Source: Opitutia bacterium (GTDB lineage: Bacteria; Verrucomicrobiota; Verrucomicrobiia; Opitutales; Opitutaceae). From it: a stretch of 64,000 nt of DNA. How positions within the stretch are numbered: the stretch's first letter is position 1; the number at the start of each line of letters is the position of its first letter. Positions 18,046 through 26,493 of this stretch are shown here, in pieces. The notes under the pieces are model-generated. The model made no database searches, was not told the DNA's origin, and saw only the letters and a list, made by a program, of their open reading frames with translations. The position numbers and the translations under genes were made by a program. The DNA is taken from assembly GCA_947474365.1 (NCBI GenBank), contig CANJIU010000006.1:89222-153221 (forward strand), written 5' to 3'.

Positions 18046-18978
18046 TCACGGGAAGAATGGAAACAAGCGCTTCAATTCGTCGCGGTTCGGCTGACCGCCA
18101 TATTCGCAAATTTCGAAGGCCTCGGCGTGTTTCACCTTGGCCGCGGCGTCACCGGGATACCACGCCGCCAGTTCCTTGTTGAAGCGGGAGGCGATGCCCT
18201 GGTAGCGGCGGGAAAAGTTCTCCCGCACCTGCTGCTGCCGGCGCTTCTGACCGGCGGGATCGGCGGGATAAAGAGACGCGTCGCCGTTGGCGCCTCCTTC
18301 GGCAAACTGCGAGATCATCACGCCGAGTGCGTCGAGCTTCTTGTCGATCACGGAGTCGATCGAAATCACGATGTCGGGCTTGGATGGCGCGGGCTTCATG
18401 AAGCGGTCGGTGTAGTACATGAAAACGGGATTCTTCTTCATCGCGGGCACGTCGGGGCAGAAGAACGGCACTGTGACCATGAAAGCGGCGTCCTGCACGA
18501 GCACGCCGGTGTAGCGGTGATCGGGATGGTAGTCGTTGGTGCGCGGCCCGAGCACGAGATCGGCATTCCAGAGGCGGATCAGGCGCGTGAGCTTGCGGCG
18601 GTTTTCCAGCGTCGGCTCCAATTCACCGTCGTGGTTGTCGAGCACGACACCCTGGATGCCGAGAATTTCATGCGCGCGATCGACCTCGGTCTTGCGGCGA
18701 ACGGCGAGGGGGCCCCCGGCCTCCCGCCAGTGGCCGATGTCGCCGTTGGTGACCGACACCAGCAGGACGTGGTGCCCCTGCGCCGCCCAGCGCGCGCCGG
18801 TGCCGCCGACCTGAAGTTCACAGTCATCCGGGTGCGCGCCGAACGCGATGATGCGGAGTTTGCCGTCTTTGGCGGGCATCTTCACGCCGGGAATCTGGGC
18901 GAGGGCCGCCAGGGACGTGAGCAGCGAGAAAGCAGCGATCGCGAGCGGGTTGAAGAGCGAGCGGAGGTGGATGGTCAT
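18046..18978 (-). CDS. PIG-L (LmbE-like) family N-deacetylase, secreted
   Basis: A 310-residue zinc-dependent deacetylase of the PIG-L/LmbE/MshB superfamily. Residues 1-27 are a signal peptide. The family metal motif A-H-P-D-D appears in IIAFGAHPDDCELQVGG, and the second zinc His lies in TNDYHPDHRYTG. These enzymes remove acetyl groups from N-acetylglucosamine-type sugars or their conjugates; an exported version would act on glycans outside the cytoplasm. The start at 18978 (MTIHLRS) gives the signal peptide; the frame extends upstream, but only into sequence overlapping the neighbouring gene. It lies 56 bp downstream of the ceramidase-like gene on the same strand, probably co-transcribed. 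Substrate unknown. Confidence 0.92.
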   Translation of the reverse strand: MTIHLRSLFNPLAIAAFSLLTSLAALAQIPGVKMPAKDGKLRIIAFGAHPDDCELQVGGTGARWAAQGHHVLLVSVTNGDIGHWREAGGPLAVRRKTEVDRAHEILGIQGVVLDNHDGELEPTLENRRKLTRLIRLWNADLVLGPRTNDYHPDHRYTGVLVQDAAFMVTVPFFCPDVPAMKKNPVFMYYTDRFMKPAPSKPDIVISIDSVIDKKLDALGVMISQFAEGGANGDASLYPADPAGQKRRQQQVRENFSRRYQGIASRFNKELAAWYPGDAAAKVKHAEAFEICEYGGQPNRDELKRLFPFFP

Positions 18979-19034
18979 GGATTGGTAGGTGTGATGGAAT
19001 GTGGCTGCGATGGTCCCAAACACGGCCGTTTGCT

Positions 19035-20423
19035 TCACGGCTGGTGCAATTCGCGCAACAGGCGCGTCGCGGTTTCGACGAGCATCTCGCCGGAACCGGA
19101 GGCGCAGCGGGCGCTCACCGGTTCGTAATTCCCCTCGACGAAGGCGCGTTTCGTCGGGATGTAGCCGATGCTCCCGTTGGCGAGTTCGGCGATGATGGTG
19201 TGCTTGAAGGGCGAGGCGGCCTTGATCGCCAGACCGAGTTCGACAAAAACTTCGCCCGGCAGGCTCACCCACGCGAGGTCGGAGCCCAAGGCGATCACCT
19301 GCACCTCGACGTCAAGCGGTTTGCCGTCGCGGCCGAAGGTGTCGAGCACGGCAAAGGCCCAGACTTTCTCGAGGAACTTGGGATCGCTCTTGGTGCCGAT
19401 GCGGGTGGCAAAGCTGCGAGCCTTCTCGACGTCGCCGGTTGCGAGTGTCGGCAGCGGGAGCTTCACGATGGCCGAACGCACCCGCGGTGCCGCGGTGACG
19501 ACCGGCGCAAGGCGCGTGTAGGTCTTCAGGACCTCCGCGCCCAACACCGTGCCGATGCGTTCGCTCTCGGCGGGGCCCTTTTGCGGATCCTTGATGCCGG
19601 TGTTCACATGGTTGATGTCGCCGGCACATCCGATCGTGAAGAGCGTAAGCATGTCGGGTGACTTCACCCGGCTGAGAATGGTCGCGAGCGCGAACGCATA
19701 GTCGGACGAAAACTGCATGCCGCCGGTGGTGTCGAGGTGCATGGCGAAGTTGACGTAGGTGGCGAGCGGTCTGCCGGCGGTCGATTCCGCGTAGACGACG
19801 GGGACGGCGGGATCGGTGGGACCGGCGGGCCGGACAATGTTGGGATTCAGTTTGCCGGCGTTCCACCCCACGGTGCCGTCCTTCATCAGAAATCGGCGGT
19901 TGAACGGCAGACTGTCCTCGCGGCCGACGGCGGCGGAGAGCCTGGCCGGGGCGAGGGCGGACTCAGCGAGCCGCACGGATTCAGCGATCTTTCCTGCAAG
20001 CGTGGTCGTGTAGAGCTTGGCGATTTCCATGTCACCGCCGTAGACCGCGTTGCGGGTGGAGATGCCAGTGAGCAACGGACCAGTGTGGCTGTGGGTGGCA
20101 CTGATCATCACGGCGTCCGGAGGGACGCCGGTCAATTGGGCGATGAGCCGCCGGGCCTCGTCGATGGTGGGCCGCGCGAGTGTCACCAGATCGAGCGCGA
20201 CCAGGGCGGCCTTGGCACCATCCTGCTCAAACACGATCGCCTTCGCATTCAGCTCGTCGTGAGTGCCCTCGGCGAGGCGGGTCGCGTAGTAGCCCGCCAT
20301 CGGGATGCCGACGGGCGGGGTGATGTTGACCGAGGCGGTGCCGACGCGGAGCTCGCCCGCGAACGGGAAGGTGCTGACGGCGAGGAAACACAACAGGCCA
20401 AACGCACGGCGGGTGGAGTGCAT
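19035..20423 (-). CDS. Secreted neutral/alkaline ceramidase-like hydrolase
   Basis: A 462-residue protein with a signal peptide (about 1-22) and the N-terminal domain of neutral/alkaline non-lysosomal ceramidases. Family features are the opening VGTASVNITPPVGIPMAGY, ISATHSHTGPLL with the putative zinc histidines, NFAMHLDTTGG with another metal ligand, and FTIGCAGDIN. Eukaryotic neutral ceramidases are about 700 residues, so this is the short bacterial form without the C-terminal domain. Bacterial members with this context are often annotated only as hydrolases and may cleave amide bonds in substrates other than ceramide. The start at 20423 (MHSTRRAF) gives the signal peptide. It is probably the first gene of a two-gene unit with the PIG-L deacetylase. 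Confidence 0.9.
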   Translation of the reverse strand: MHSTRRAFGLLCFLAVSTFPFAGELRVGTASVNITPPVGIPMAGYYATRLAEGTHDELNAKAIVFEQDGAKAALVALDLVTLARPTIDEARRLIAQLTGVPPDAVMISATHSHTGPLLTGISTRNAVYGGDMEIAKLYTTTLAGKIAESVRLAESALAPARLSAAVGREDSLPFNRRFLMKDGTVGWNAGKLNPNIVRPAGPTDPAVPVVYAESTAGRPLATYVNFAMHLDTTGGMQFSSDYAFALATILSRVKSPDMLTLFTIGCAGDINHVNTGIKDPQKGPAESERIGTVLGAEVLKTYTRLAPVVTAAPRVRSAIVKLPLPTLATGDVEKARSFATRIGTKSDPKFLEKVWAFAVLDTFGRDGKPLDVEVQVIALGSDLAWVSLPGEVFVELGLAIKAASPFKHTIIAELANGSIGYIPTKRAFVEGNYEPVSARCASGSGEMLVETATRLLRELHQP

Positions 20424-20645
20424 GTGGAATGGTTGGCACAAATCTCGGAGCAAGGACACCGGATTTTTTCCGATGGCACCGCCGATTTCGCGGAGAGCGC
20501 GGATAACGGCCGGAGCAGATGGCAAACTGACGAATGAACGGAGGCCAGGTCTCTGCCTCATCTGAGAAATCGGCGGTCAGATGGGTTTGACCGGACCGAA
20601 CCGAGGCTCGCCGCGTGGATGAAAAGTGTTCACCTCCTTGATGCC

Positions 20646-21683
20646 ATGTTTCGATTTCCTGTCACTGTTCTGTTTTTTTCCACTCTGCTCGCGGGAGCGG
20701 CAGTTCCCCCGCCGGCCTACGCGGACAAGACGCCGCAACGCTATCACCTGACGAAGCGGGCGAGTGAGATCGATGCGCGGGCGCGCGAGCATCCGGAGAT
20801 CGACTTTGTCTTCAAGGACAAGGCGGGCAAGGTGCAGGATTTGGAGAACGCCGTGGTGGATACGCGGGTGGCGCCGCGCGGCCGGCTGGTGATTTGGCTG
20901 ATGGGTTACAATGCCGCCCTGTTCGACCGACTCGGTGACTACGGGCTCCACGCGATCCAGGTGCATTACGCCAACAAGTGGTTCGACCTCATTCCGAAGA
21001 AAGCCCGCGACGACGGTACCAGCCTCGGTAAGATGCGGTTGGAGGCGGCGACCGGGGAGGATTACACGACCCTCGCCACGATTCTGAAGCCCGATGGGAT
21101 GATGGAGCGCGCCTTCCAATTGGTGAAATGGCTGGAGAAGGAGCACCCGCAAGGGCGTTGGGGGCAATTCCTCACGGATGACGGCAAGGGACTGCGCTGG
21201 GAGACGGTGATCATGTCGGGTAGCTCGCACGGTGCGACGACGGCGACCCGCTTTGCCGTGCACAAGCGGGTGGACCGGGTCGTGGCGTTTTGCGGACCAC
21301 GGGATCAGCTGGAGAGCTGGCAGGGATTTCCGTCGGCGACGCCGGCGAATCGGATTTTTGGATTCAGTCACGTGCTCGACGGTGGCTGGACCGGCGATCA
21401 CTACTGCCGGTCGTGGCAAATGCTCGGCCTGCACCACTACGGCGCCGTCGTGGACGTCGACCAGAACGCGCCGCCCTACGGCAACACTCGCCGGCTGGTT
21501 ACGCACATCGACGTGAAAGGCGACGCGAAGCGTGCGCACAGTTCGGTGACGCCGGGAAATGCGGCGGGCAAGGATGCCGGTGGGGCGTTCGTCCACGAGG
21601 CGGTGTGGCGGTACCTTTTCACGCATCCGGTCGAGGCGACCGGGATGGCTGTCCCCGTCGATCCCGATTGCGGCCAACGATAG
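20646..21683 (+). CDS. Secreted alpha/beta-hydrolase-like protein (BPSS1187-like)
   Basis: About 345 residues from the ATG at 20646, which begins a clean signal peptide (MFRFPVTVLFF to AYA); an in-frame ATG at 20619 is possible. The nucleophile elbow is M-S-G-S-S-H-G in VIMSGSSHGATTATRFA, so Ser is the candidate nucleophile. A late Asp (VVDVDQN) and His (GGAFVHEAVWRYLF) could complete the triad. The overall pattern resembles the BPSS1187 family of uncharacterised alpha/beta hydrolases; that name is recalled, not searched. It is transcribed alone, divergent from the ceramidase-like gene, with non-coding DNA after it. The substrate is not predictable. Confidence 0.85.
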   Translation: MFRFPVTVLFFSTLLAGAAVPPPAYADKTPQRYHLTKRASEIDARAREHPEIDFVFKDKAGKVQDLENAVVDTRVAPRGRLVIWLMGYNAALFDRLGDYGLHAIQVHYANKWFDLIPKKARDDGTSLGKMRLEAATGEDYTTLATILKPDGMMERAFQLVKWLEKEHPQGRWGQFLTDDGKGLRWETVIMSGSSHGATTATRFAVHKRVDRVVAFCGPRDQLESWQGFPSATPANRIFGFSHVLDGGWTGDHYCRSWQMLGLHHYGAVVDVDQNAPPYGNTRRLVTHIDVKGDAKRAHSSVTPGNAAGKDAGGAFVHEAVWRYLFTHPVEATGMAVPVDPDCGQR

Positions 21684-22450
21684 GCCGGCGGCGCCGGCAG
21701 CGAGGCAAGGTAGCGGTTCGCTTTTTGCGGTGGGTGAACCGCGCGGGTAATAAACCTCCATGTTTTCACGGTGTCATGGTGGCGCCTTTTCCGCACAGCG
21801 ACTTGCCCGTGGACAATTGTTGCGGATGTGCCCGCAATTTCCGGATGCGTTTGAGCAAAGGATGCGGAGACGCTGGCGCTGCGCGGGCGCATGATGCGCC
21901 ATGCCACGGCCAATTCATCCCGCCAGCCGGCCGTTCGGTGCGCAGTCCGGTCAGACCGGCCTAAGCCGTAACGATTCAGTCGAGAGCTCAGAGCGAACAG
22001 CTGAGAGCCCAATCTCCAGAGCAGACACGCGACCCGACCGACCAGAAAACGAAGTTCACCGTTTGGTATTGCTCTCAGCTCTCGGCTCTCCGCTCTCGAC
22101 TGAATTTCTCCGGCTTAGGGGCGGGTCAACCACTGAGGTGCGAACCCGTTTCCACCCATCGCCCTCGCCGTGAGCCGCACCCGGATCGGATCACCCCGGA
22201 AGAACGGCTTCTCCACCGATTGGCGGCATGGTTCGACTGATGCGGCGGCCGCGAACGATTCGTTCCGATGCGGGCGCTGCCGTGCAGTACGCCCGGCGCG
22301 AAGGGTGAGTGCGGGTAAGAATTCACCCCATTCCTCTGTCCCACCATGCCTTTCGTCACAGCCGACCCGAACTGTGCGTAGTTCTTCCCCCTTGGATCCG
22401 TCGGGCGAGACCCTGGCGATCTCGAGGGCCGAGCCGGCCTTTTTACCAAC
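21684..22450. other. 767-bp non-coding stretch
   Basis: No open frame here has a recognisable protein. The stretch holds the long inverted repeat at 21960-22119 and presumably the promoter of the downstream receptor gene. No promoter boxes could be assigned with confidence. Confidence 0.7.
21960..22119. repeat. Long imperfect inverted repeat, 49-bp arms
   Basis: Left arm 21960-22008 and right arm 22071-22119 are reverse complements at about 40 of 49 positions. The outer 9 bp (cctaagccg) and the block attcagtcgagagc are perfect. The arms are built from ctgagagc/gagagc units around a 62-bp spacer. It could be a MITE-like or REPIN-like element, or give a long hairpin in the 5' leader of the receptor transcript. 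No coding capacity was seen. Confidence 0.75.
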
Positions 22451-25400
22451 ATGACCAAAAAACAAATCTACCGTTCGAGGTCCCGTTGGCAGGGACTTTT
22501 CGCTCTGGCTTTCTGCTGGCTGACGTTCGGTCTGTCTGCTCAGGCGCAGACGACCGGCACCATCCAAGGCCGAGTGTTCAATCCCGTCGCCAAGGAATAC
22601 GTCAGGAATGCCGAGGTCCGCCTCGAAGGGACCGAGCAGATCGTCTATACTGAAAGCGACGGCTCGTTTCAGTTTACCAGGGTGCCGGCCGGCCAGGCAT
22701 CCATCTCCATCGCCTACACGGGCTATACTCCGGTTACAGAGTCCTTCATTGTGAGCGCGGGGCAGACCGCGGTCCGTGAGATCAACATCAGAAGCACGTC
22801 CGCAAGCTCGTCCACGACCGACAAAGACAGCGTGGTCTACATGCAGGCGTTCACCGTCGCTTCCGAGCGCGAGGGCAACTCCAAGGCCGTGATGGCCCAG
22901 CGCAAGGACATGAACATCATGACCTCGGTCTCCTCGGATATTTTTGGCGACGTGACCGACGGAAATGTCGGCGAGTTTCTGAAATACCTTCCCGGCGTCG
23001 ACCTCGACTACGTCGAGGCCGAAGCCCGCGGTCCGCGCCTCGGCGGCATGGATTCCCAGTATGTGGGTGTGGCCTTTGACGGCATGCGCAGTGCAAGTGC
23101 TGACGCTCTCCGCGGCGGCGGTGCCGCGGGTCGCGCCACGAGCTTCGAAGGATTTTCCATCACGGCCATCGATTCGATCGAAATCAACCGCACCTCGAGT
23201 CCGGAAAACGACGCCGACTCGCCCGCCGGCACCGTCAACATGAAGACCAAGCGGGCCTTCGAGCGCAAAGGCCGCCGCTTCGACTACAACTACTCTGCCA
23301 ATCTCAACGGCGAGGAGTTCACCCTCAGAAGGACTGCGGGTTTGCGCGACCACCCTGGCGAGACGAGCTACAAGTGGAAACCCAACTACTCCCTCGGGTA
23401 CTCGGAGTCGTTCTTCGACAATCGCCTCGGCCTCCTCTTGAGCGTCTCTCACGCCGATTCCTACACCGAGCAGCAGCGCACCACGCTGGACTACAACCGT
23501 ACCACTCAGGCCAACGACTCCCGCCCCCTCGTGCTGCGCCAGATCGATGTCGGCGATGGCCCCAAGTTTATCGACAAGGATGCCGCGCTGCTCACGGTCG
23601 ATTGGAAAGTCACGCCGCGCCTCGTGCTGTCGCTCAATCTGATCTACAGCTATTACGAGGGCGAGTGCTGGAATCGCAATTTCACCTTCATCGCCGCCAA
23701 CAGCAATGCGAACGTCAACAACGGACGCAGCACGGTCGGTGGCGACGGTCTCCTCACCGTCATCGCGCCCGCCCGCACCACCACCGCCAATGTGGCCACC
23801 GTGAACAACGGCGGCGGCAATTTCGTCAAACTCGTCTACAATCGTCAGTACGTTCCGCGCTTTGAATACAAAATTGGCGGGTTGGTGGTGGATGGCGCCT
23901 TCGCCTTTTCCAAGTCGCTGAACAACTATGAGGGCCTTGAGCGCGGCCTCGCAGGCTCCGAGGGCGGCAGTGTCACCGGAGGCTGGACTGCCACCCGCCC
24001 CAATGAGCAGTCCTGGGAATGGGTGATCCGGCAGAACTCCGGCGCGGACTGGAACGATCTGCGCAACTGGGTCAGCACCGATGCCAGCACCGGCGGCACC
24101 CGCGTCACTAACGAAGGTCGACTCTGGATCACGGAGAAATGGACGAGTAATCTCAATGCCAGGTATGCGATTCCGTTCCTCCAGCGCTTCCCGACCACAA
24201 TCAAGATCGGCGGCAAATGGGATGAGGAGAGCCGCGATAATCGCACCACGACGGCCGGCAACACCTGGTCCTATGTCGGACCGGGTGGCAATACCGTCGT
24301 GCAAAACCCCACCACCAAAGTTTTTCAAAACGCCACCTTCGGCAACTGGGCAAATGTCGGGCCGCAGTTTGTCTCCGGCCTGCCGTTCGACACCGGCACC
24401 ACCAATTCGCTCAGCACGAGCAGCCTCAATGGCAGCACTGCACCGATGCCACGGGTGAGCCGTTCAGCCCTGGCTGATCTCTTCAACTCCCATCCGGAGC
24501 TGTTTGTGGACACCGTGACGCCCACGAATTTCTGGACCGCCAACTACGCGAACACGCGGCAAATTCGGCAGACGGTCAACGCGGGCTACGCCCAGTTCGA
24601 CACGCGCGCCACTTCAAAGCTGATGTTCCGCTTTGGCGTGCGCGGAGAGCAGACCAAGAGCGCGTTTCGCGAATTCGACCCGCTGACGCGAGCCCAGGTC
24701 CTCGCCGCCGGCTATACGGCCGATGCCGTCGCCACCAACAACGGTCGCGCCAATACCATCGCCGGACTGCGTTACCAGTACGAGAGCCAGCCCAAGGTCA
24801 CCCGCCGCTCCGGATACACCGACTGGTTCCCCTCCGTCGTGGGCAAGTACCAGATACTCCCGAATCTTGAGTGGCAGGCCGGTTTCAACAAATCGATCTC
24901 CCGGCCTAACCTCGACGATCTCACCGGTCTGTGGAATACGAACGAGGCGAATCAGACCGTCACCACCGCCAATCCCGCCCTGCTGCCCGAGTATCACACG
25001 GTCCTGCAGACGCGTGTGGCCTACTATTTCGGCAACCAGTCGCCCGGTCAGGTTTCGATCGCGTTCATTCAGGACGAGGGGAGGAACTTCACGCTCACGC
25101 GCACCTTCACCGCGGCAGAGTTTGGGGTCGAGGATCCGGATTACGCCGCCTACACCTTTTCTTCGAAGTCGAACGATCCGGCGCCCCAGAAATATCGGAA
25201 CTTCGATTTCAACTACACCCAGACGCTGGGCTTCCTCCCGAGTCCATACCTGAAGGGTCTTGGCATCGGTCTGACCTACAGCCGTTCTTACGCGAACCAA
25301 CCGCGCAACCAGCTCGCCCCGCACCGCGCGACGGCGTCAATCAGCTACAACTACCGGCGCTTCAACGGTCGCATCGGAGCGATCTGGATCGACGAACGAC

Positions 25401-25627
25401 GGATCGACAGCCTCGACTACCGCTACTTCGGCGCGCTCACGAAATTCGACATCTCCGGGACGTTTCGCTTGAACCGATTCGCTTCGCTCTACGTCCAGGT
25501 CCGTAACCCGACAAATCAAAAGGATCTCTACTACGAGGGTTACCCGGGCGATCCGAAGCGCCGTGTTCTCCGCCTGATGGAAGAGTACGGCGACAACTGG
25601 GTCTTCGGCGTCAAGGGCCAGTTCTAA
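22451..25627 (+). CDS. TonB-dependent receptor, carbohydrate type
   Basis: Complete 1058-residue outer-membrane receptor. A signal peptide (1-32, ending SAQAQ) precedes a carboxypeptidase-regulatory-like domain (36-115, starting GTIQGRV) and a plug (about 132-270) with FGDVTDGNVGEFLKYLPG and SPAGTVNMKTKRAF. The barrel runs to the C-terminal GVKGQF, whose terminal Phe is the usual outer-membrane assembly signal. It belongs to the Xanthomonas/Caulobacter-like TonB receptor group and is paralogous to the receptor at 1-3107. No SusD partner is present, in keeping with this group. It stands alone between two non-coding stretches, so genomic context does not reveal its substrate. Confidence 0.96.
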   Translation: MTKKQIYRSRSRWQGLFALAFCWLTFGLSAQAQTTGTIQGRVFNPVAKEYVRNAEVRLEGTEQIVYTESDGSFQFTRVPAGQASISIAYTGYTPVTESFIVSAGQTAVREINIRSTSASSSTTDKDSVVYMQAFTVASEREGNSKAVMAQRKDMNIMTSVSSDIFGDVTDGNVGEFLKYLPGVDLDYVEAEARGPRLGGMDSQYVGVAFDGMRSASADALRGGGAAGRATSFEGFSITAIDSIEINRTSSPENDADSPAGTVNMKTKRAFERKGRRFDYNYSANLNGEEFTLRRTAGLRDHPGETSYKWKPNYSLGYSESFFDNRLGLLLSVSHADSYTEQQRTTLDYNRTTQANDSRPLVLRQIDVGDGPKFIDKDAALLTVDWKVTPRLVLSLNLIYSYYEGECWNRNFTFIAANSNANVNNGRSTVGGDGLLTVIAPARTTTANVATVNNGGGNFVKLVYNRQYVPRFEYKIGGLVVDGAFAFSKSLNNYEGLERGLAGSEGGSVTGGWTATRPNEQSWEWVIRQNSGADWNDLRNWVSTDASTGGTRVTNEGRLWITEKWTSNLNARYAIPFLQRFPTTIKIGGKWDEESRDNRTTTAGNTWSYVGPGGNTVVQNPTTKVFQNATFGNWANVGPQFVSGLPFDTGTTNSLSTSSLNGSTAPMPRVSRSALADLFNSHPELFVDTVTPTNFWTANYANTRQIRQTVNAGYAQFDTRATSKLMFRFGVRGEQTKSAFREFDPLTRAQVLAAGYTADAVATNNGRANTIAGLRYQYESQPKVTRRSGYTDWFPSVVGKYQILPNLEWQAGFNKSISRPNLDDLTGLWNTNEANQTVTTANPALLPEYHTVLQTRVAYYFGNQSPGQVSIAFIQDEGRNFTLTRTFTAAEFGVEDPDYAAYTFSSKSNDPAPQKYRNFDFNYTQTLGFLPSPYLKGLGIGLTYSRSYANQPRNQLAPHRATASISYNYRRFNGRIGAIWIDERRIDSLDYRYFGALTKFDISGTFRLNRFASLYVQVRNPTNQKDLYYEGYPGDPKRRVLRLMEEYGDNWVFGVKGQF

Positions 25628-25958
25628 TGCGGATTTTTACCGCCGCGGCCTCAGGCTGCACGCAACCGAGGCGAAAACGCTTGTACACGAATAACGGAAA
25701 GATCGGAGCGAACTGCCTCCCTCTTTCCGTCCTTCCCGGTCTTCCTGTTCAAGTAATCCATTGTGAGGTTTGGGGAGGGGCGAGGGACCGGATGAACCGC
25801 GGCAAACCAAACATCCGGGTGTAAGCTTCCGCAGACTCGGAAAGAACGCCGGCGGGTTGGAAGGTCCGGAACCCTGGAAGGGCTTTCGGAGTGCGTCCTG
25901 CCGCTTTTGAAAACCCGTCTCGCGCCGTGGCAAGCAAGCGCCGCCGACCAGGCGCGGC
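25628..25958. other. 331-bp non-coding stretch with repeat-like sequence
   Basis: This lies between the end of the receptor gene and the end of the convergent small gene. It includes a low-complexity pyrimidine-rich segment at 25717-25753 and a GC-rich run near 25930-25965 that merges into the end of the next gene. No gene is visible. Confidence 0.6.
25717..25753. repeat. Candidate dispersed intergenic element
   Basis: The pyrimidine-rich stretch cctccctctttccgtccttc continues into cttcctgttcaa. Its reverse complement translates as an NRKTGKDGK-type string. From memory, similar strings recur as spurious translations in intergenic DNA of Verrucomicrobia and Planctomycetes. A genome-wide copy count was not possible. 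Confidence 0.35.
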
Positions 25959-26384
25959 CTACAATTTGTCGCCGAAGCGGAAGCGTTTGGCGGCCCGTCT
26001 TTTTTTTGGAGATGGCGGGATGCCGAATCGGGGATCGCGGGATTTCACGCGTTGGATGAGCCGGCGCGCGTCGACTTCGAAGGTATCGGCAGATTCCGGG
26101 AGATAAAGCCACTTGCCGAGAATCGGGTGCGGAACGAGTGAAGGGAAGTCGGCGCAGAGGCTGGCGTGGTGTTCGCGAAAGGTGCAGACCAGCACGCCCT
26201 GCCACGGCTCGCCCTGGGTCGTGAGGAAAAGGTGATGCAGGCCGTGGAGCATGATCGTGCGGCCGCCAAACCACGACTTGAGCACGAAGGTGGGCTCGTG
26301 AGTGAGGGGCTCGGCGAGCCACGCGAGAGGGTGTTCGGGCTTGACGGCGCGGGGCCGAACGGAGGCGGCGCGGGTAGGTTTCAT
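25959..26384 (-). CDS. Conserved-looking small protein of unknown function
   Basis: A 141-residue soluble protein without a signal peptide. The N-terminus is basic, and the core reads FVLKSWFGGRTIMLHGLHHL, followed by LTTQGEPWQGVLVCTF and HPILGKWLYLPES. The tail is strongly basic (PPSPKKRRAAKRFRF). The frame is credible because its composition is protein-like, it has a clear hydrophobic core pattern, and the opposite frames do not resemble known proteins. The basic ends suggest nucleic-acid contact, but that is speculation. It is divergent from the FAD oxidoreductase gene (109 bp gap). I do not recognise the family. Confidence 0.65.
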   Translation of the reverse strand: MKPTRAASVRPRAVKPEHPLAWLAEPLTHEPTFVLKSWFGGRTIMLHGLHHLFLTTQGEPWQGVLVCTFREHHASLCADFPSLVPHPILGKWLYLPESADTFEVDARRLIQRVKSRDPRFGIPPSPKKRRAAKRFRFGDKL

Positions 26385-26493
26385 CGGGGTGAGTGTTCGT
26401 CGATGCGACGAGCGCTAGTTCTGTCAGCTGCGGCGCGAGAGTGCCAGATGTAATCAGGCTGGTCGCGACCGGAGATTTTGTCACCGTTGGAAT

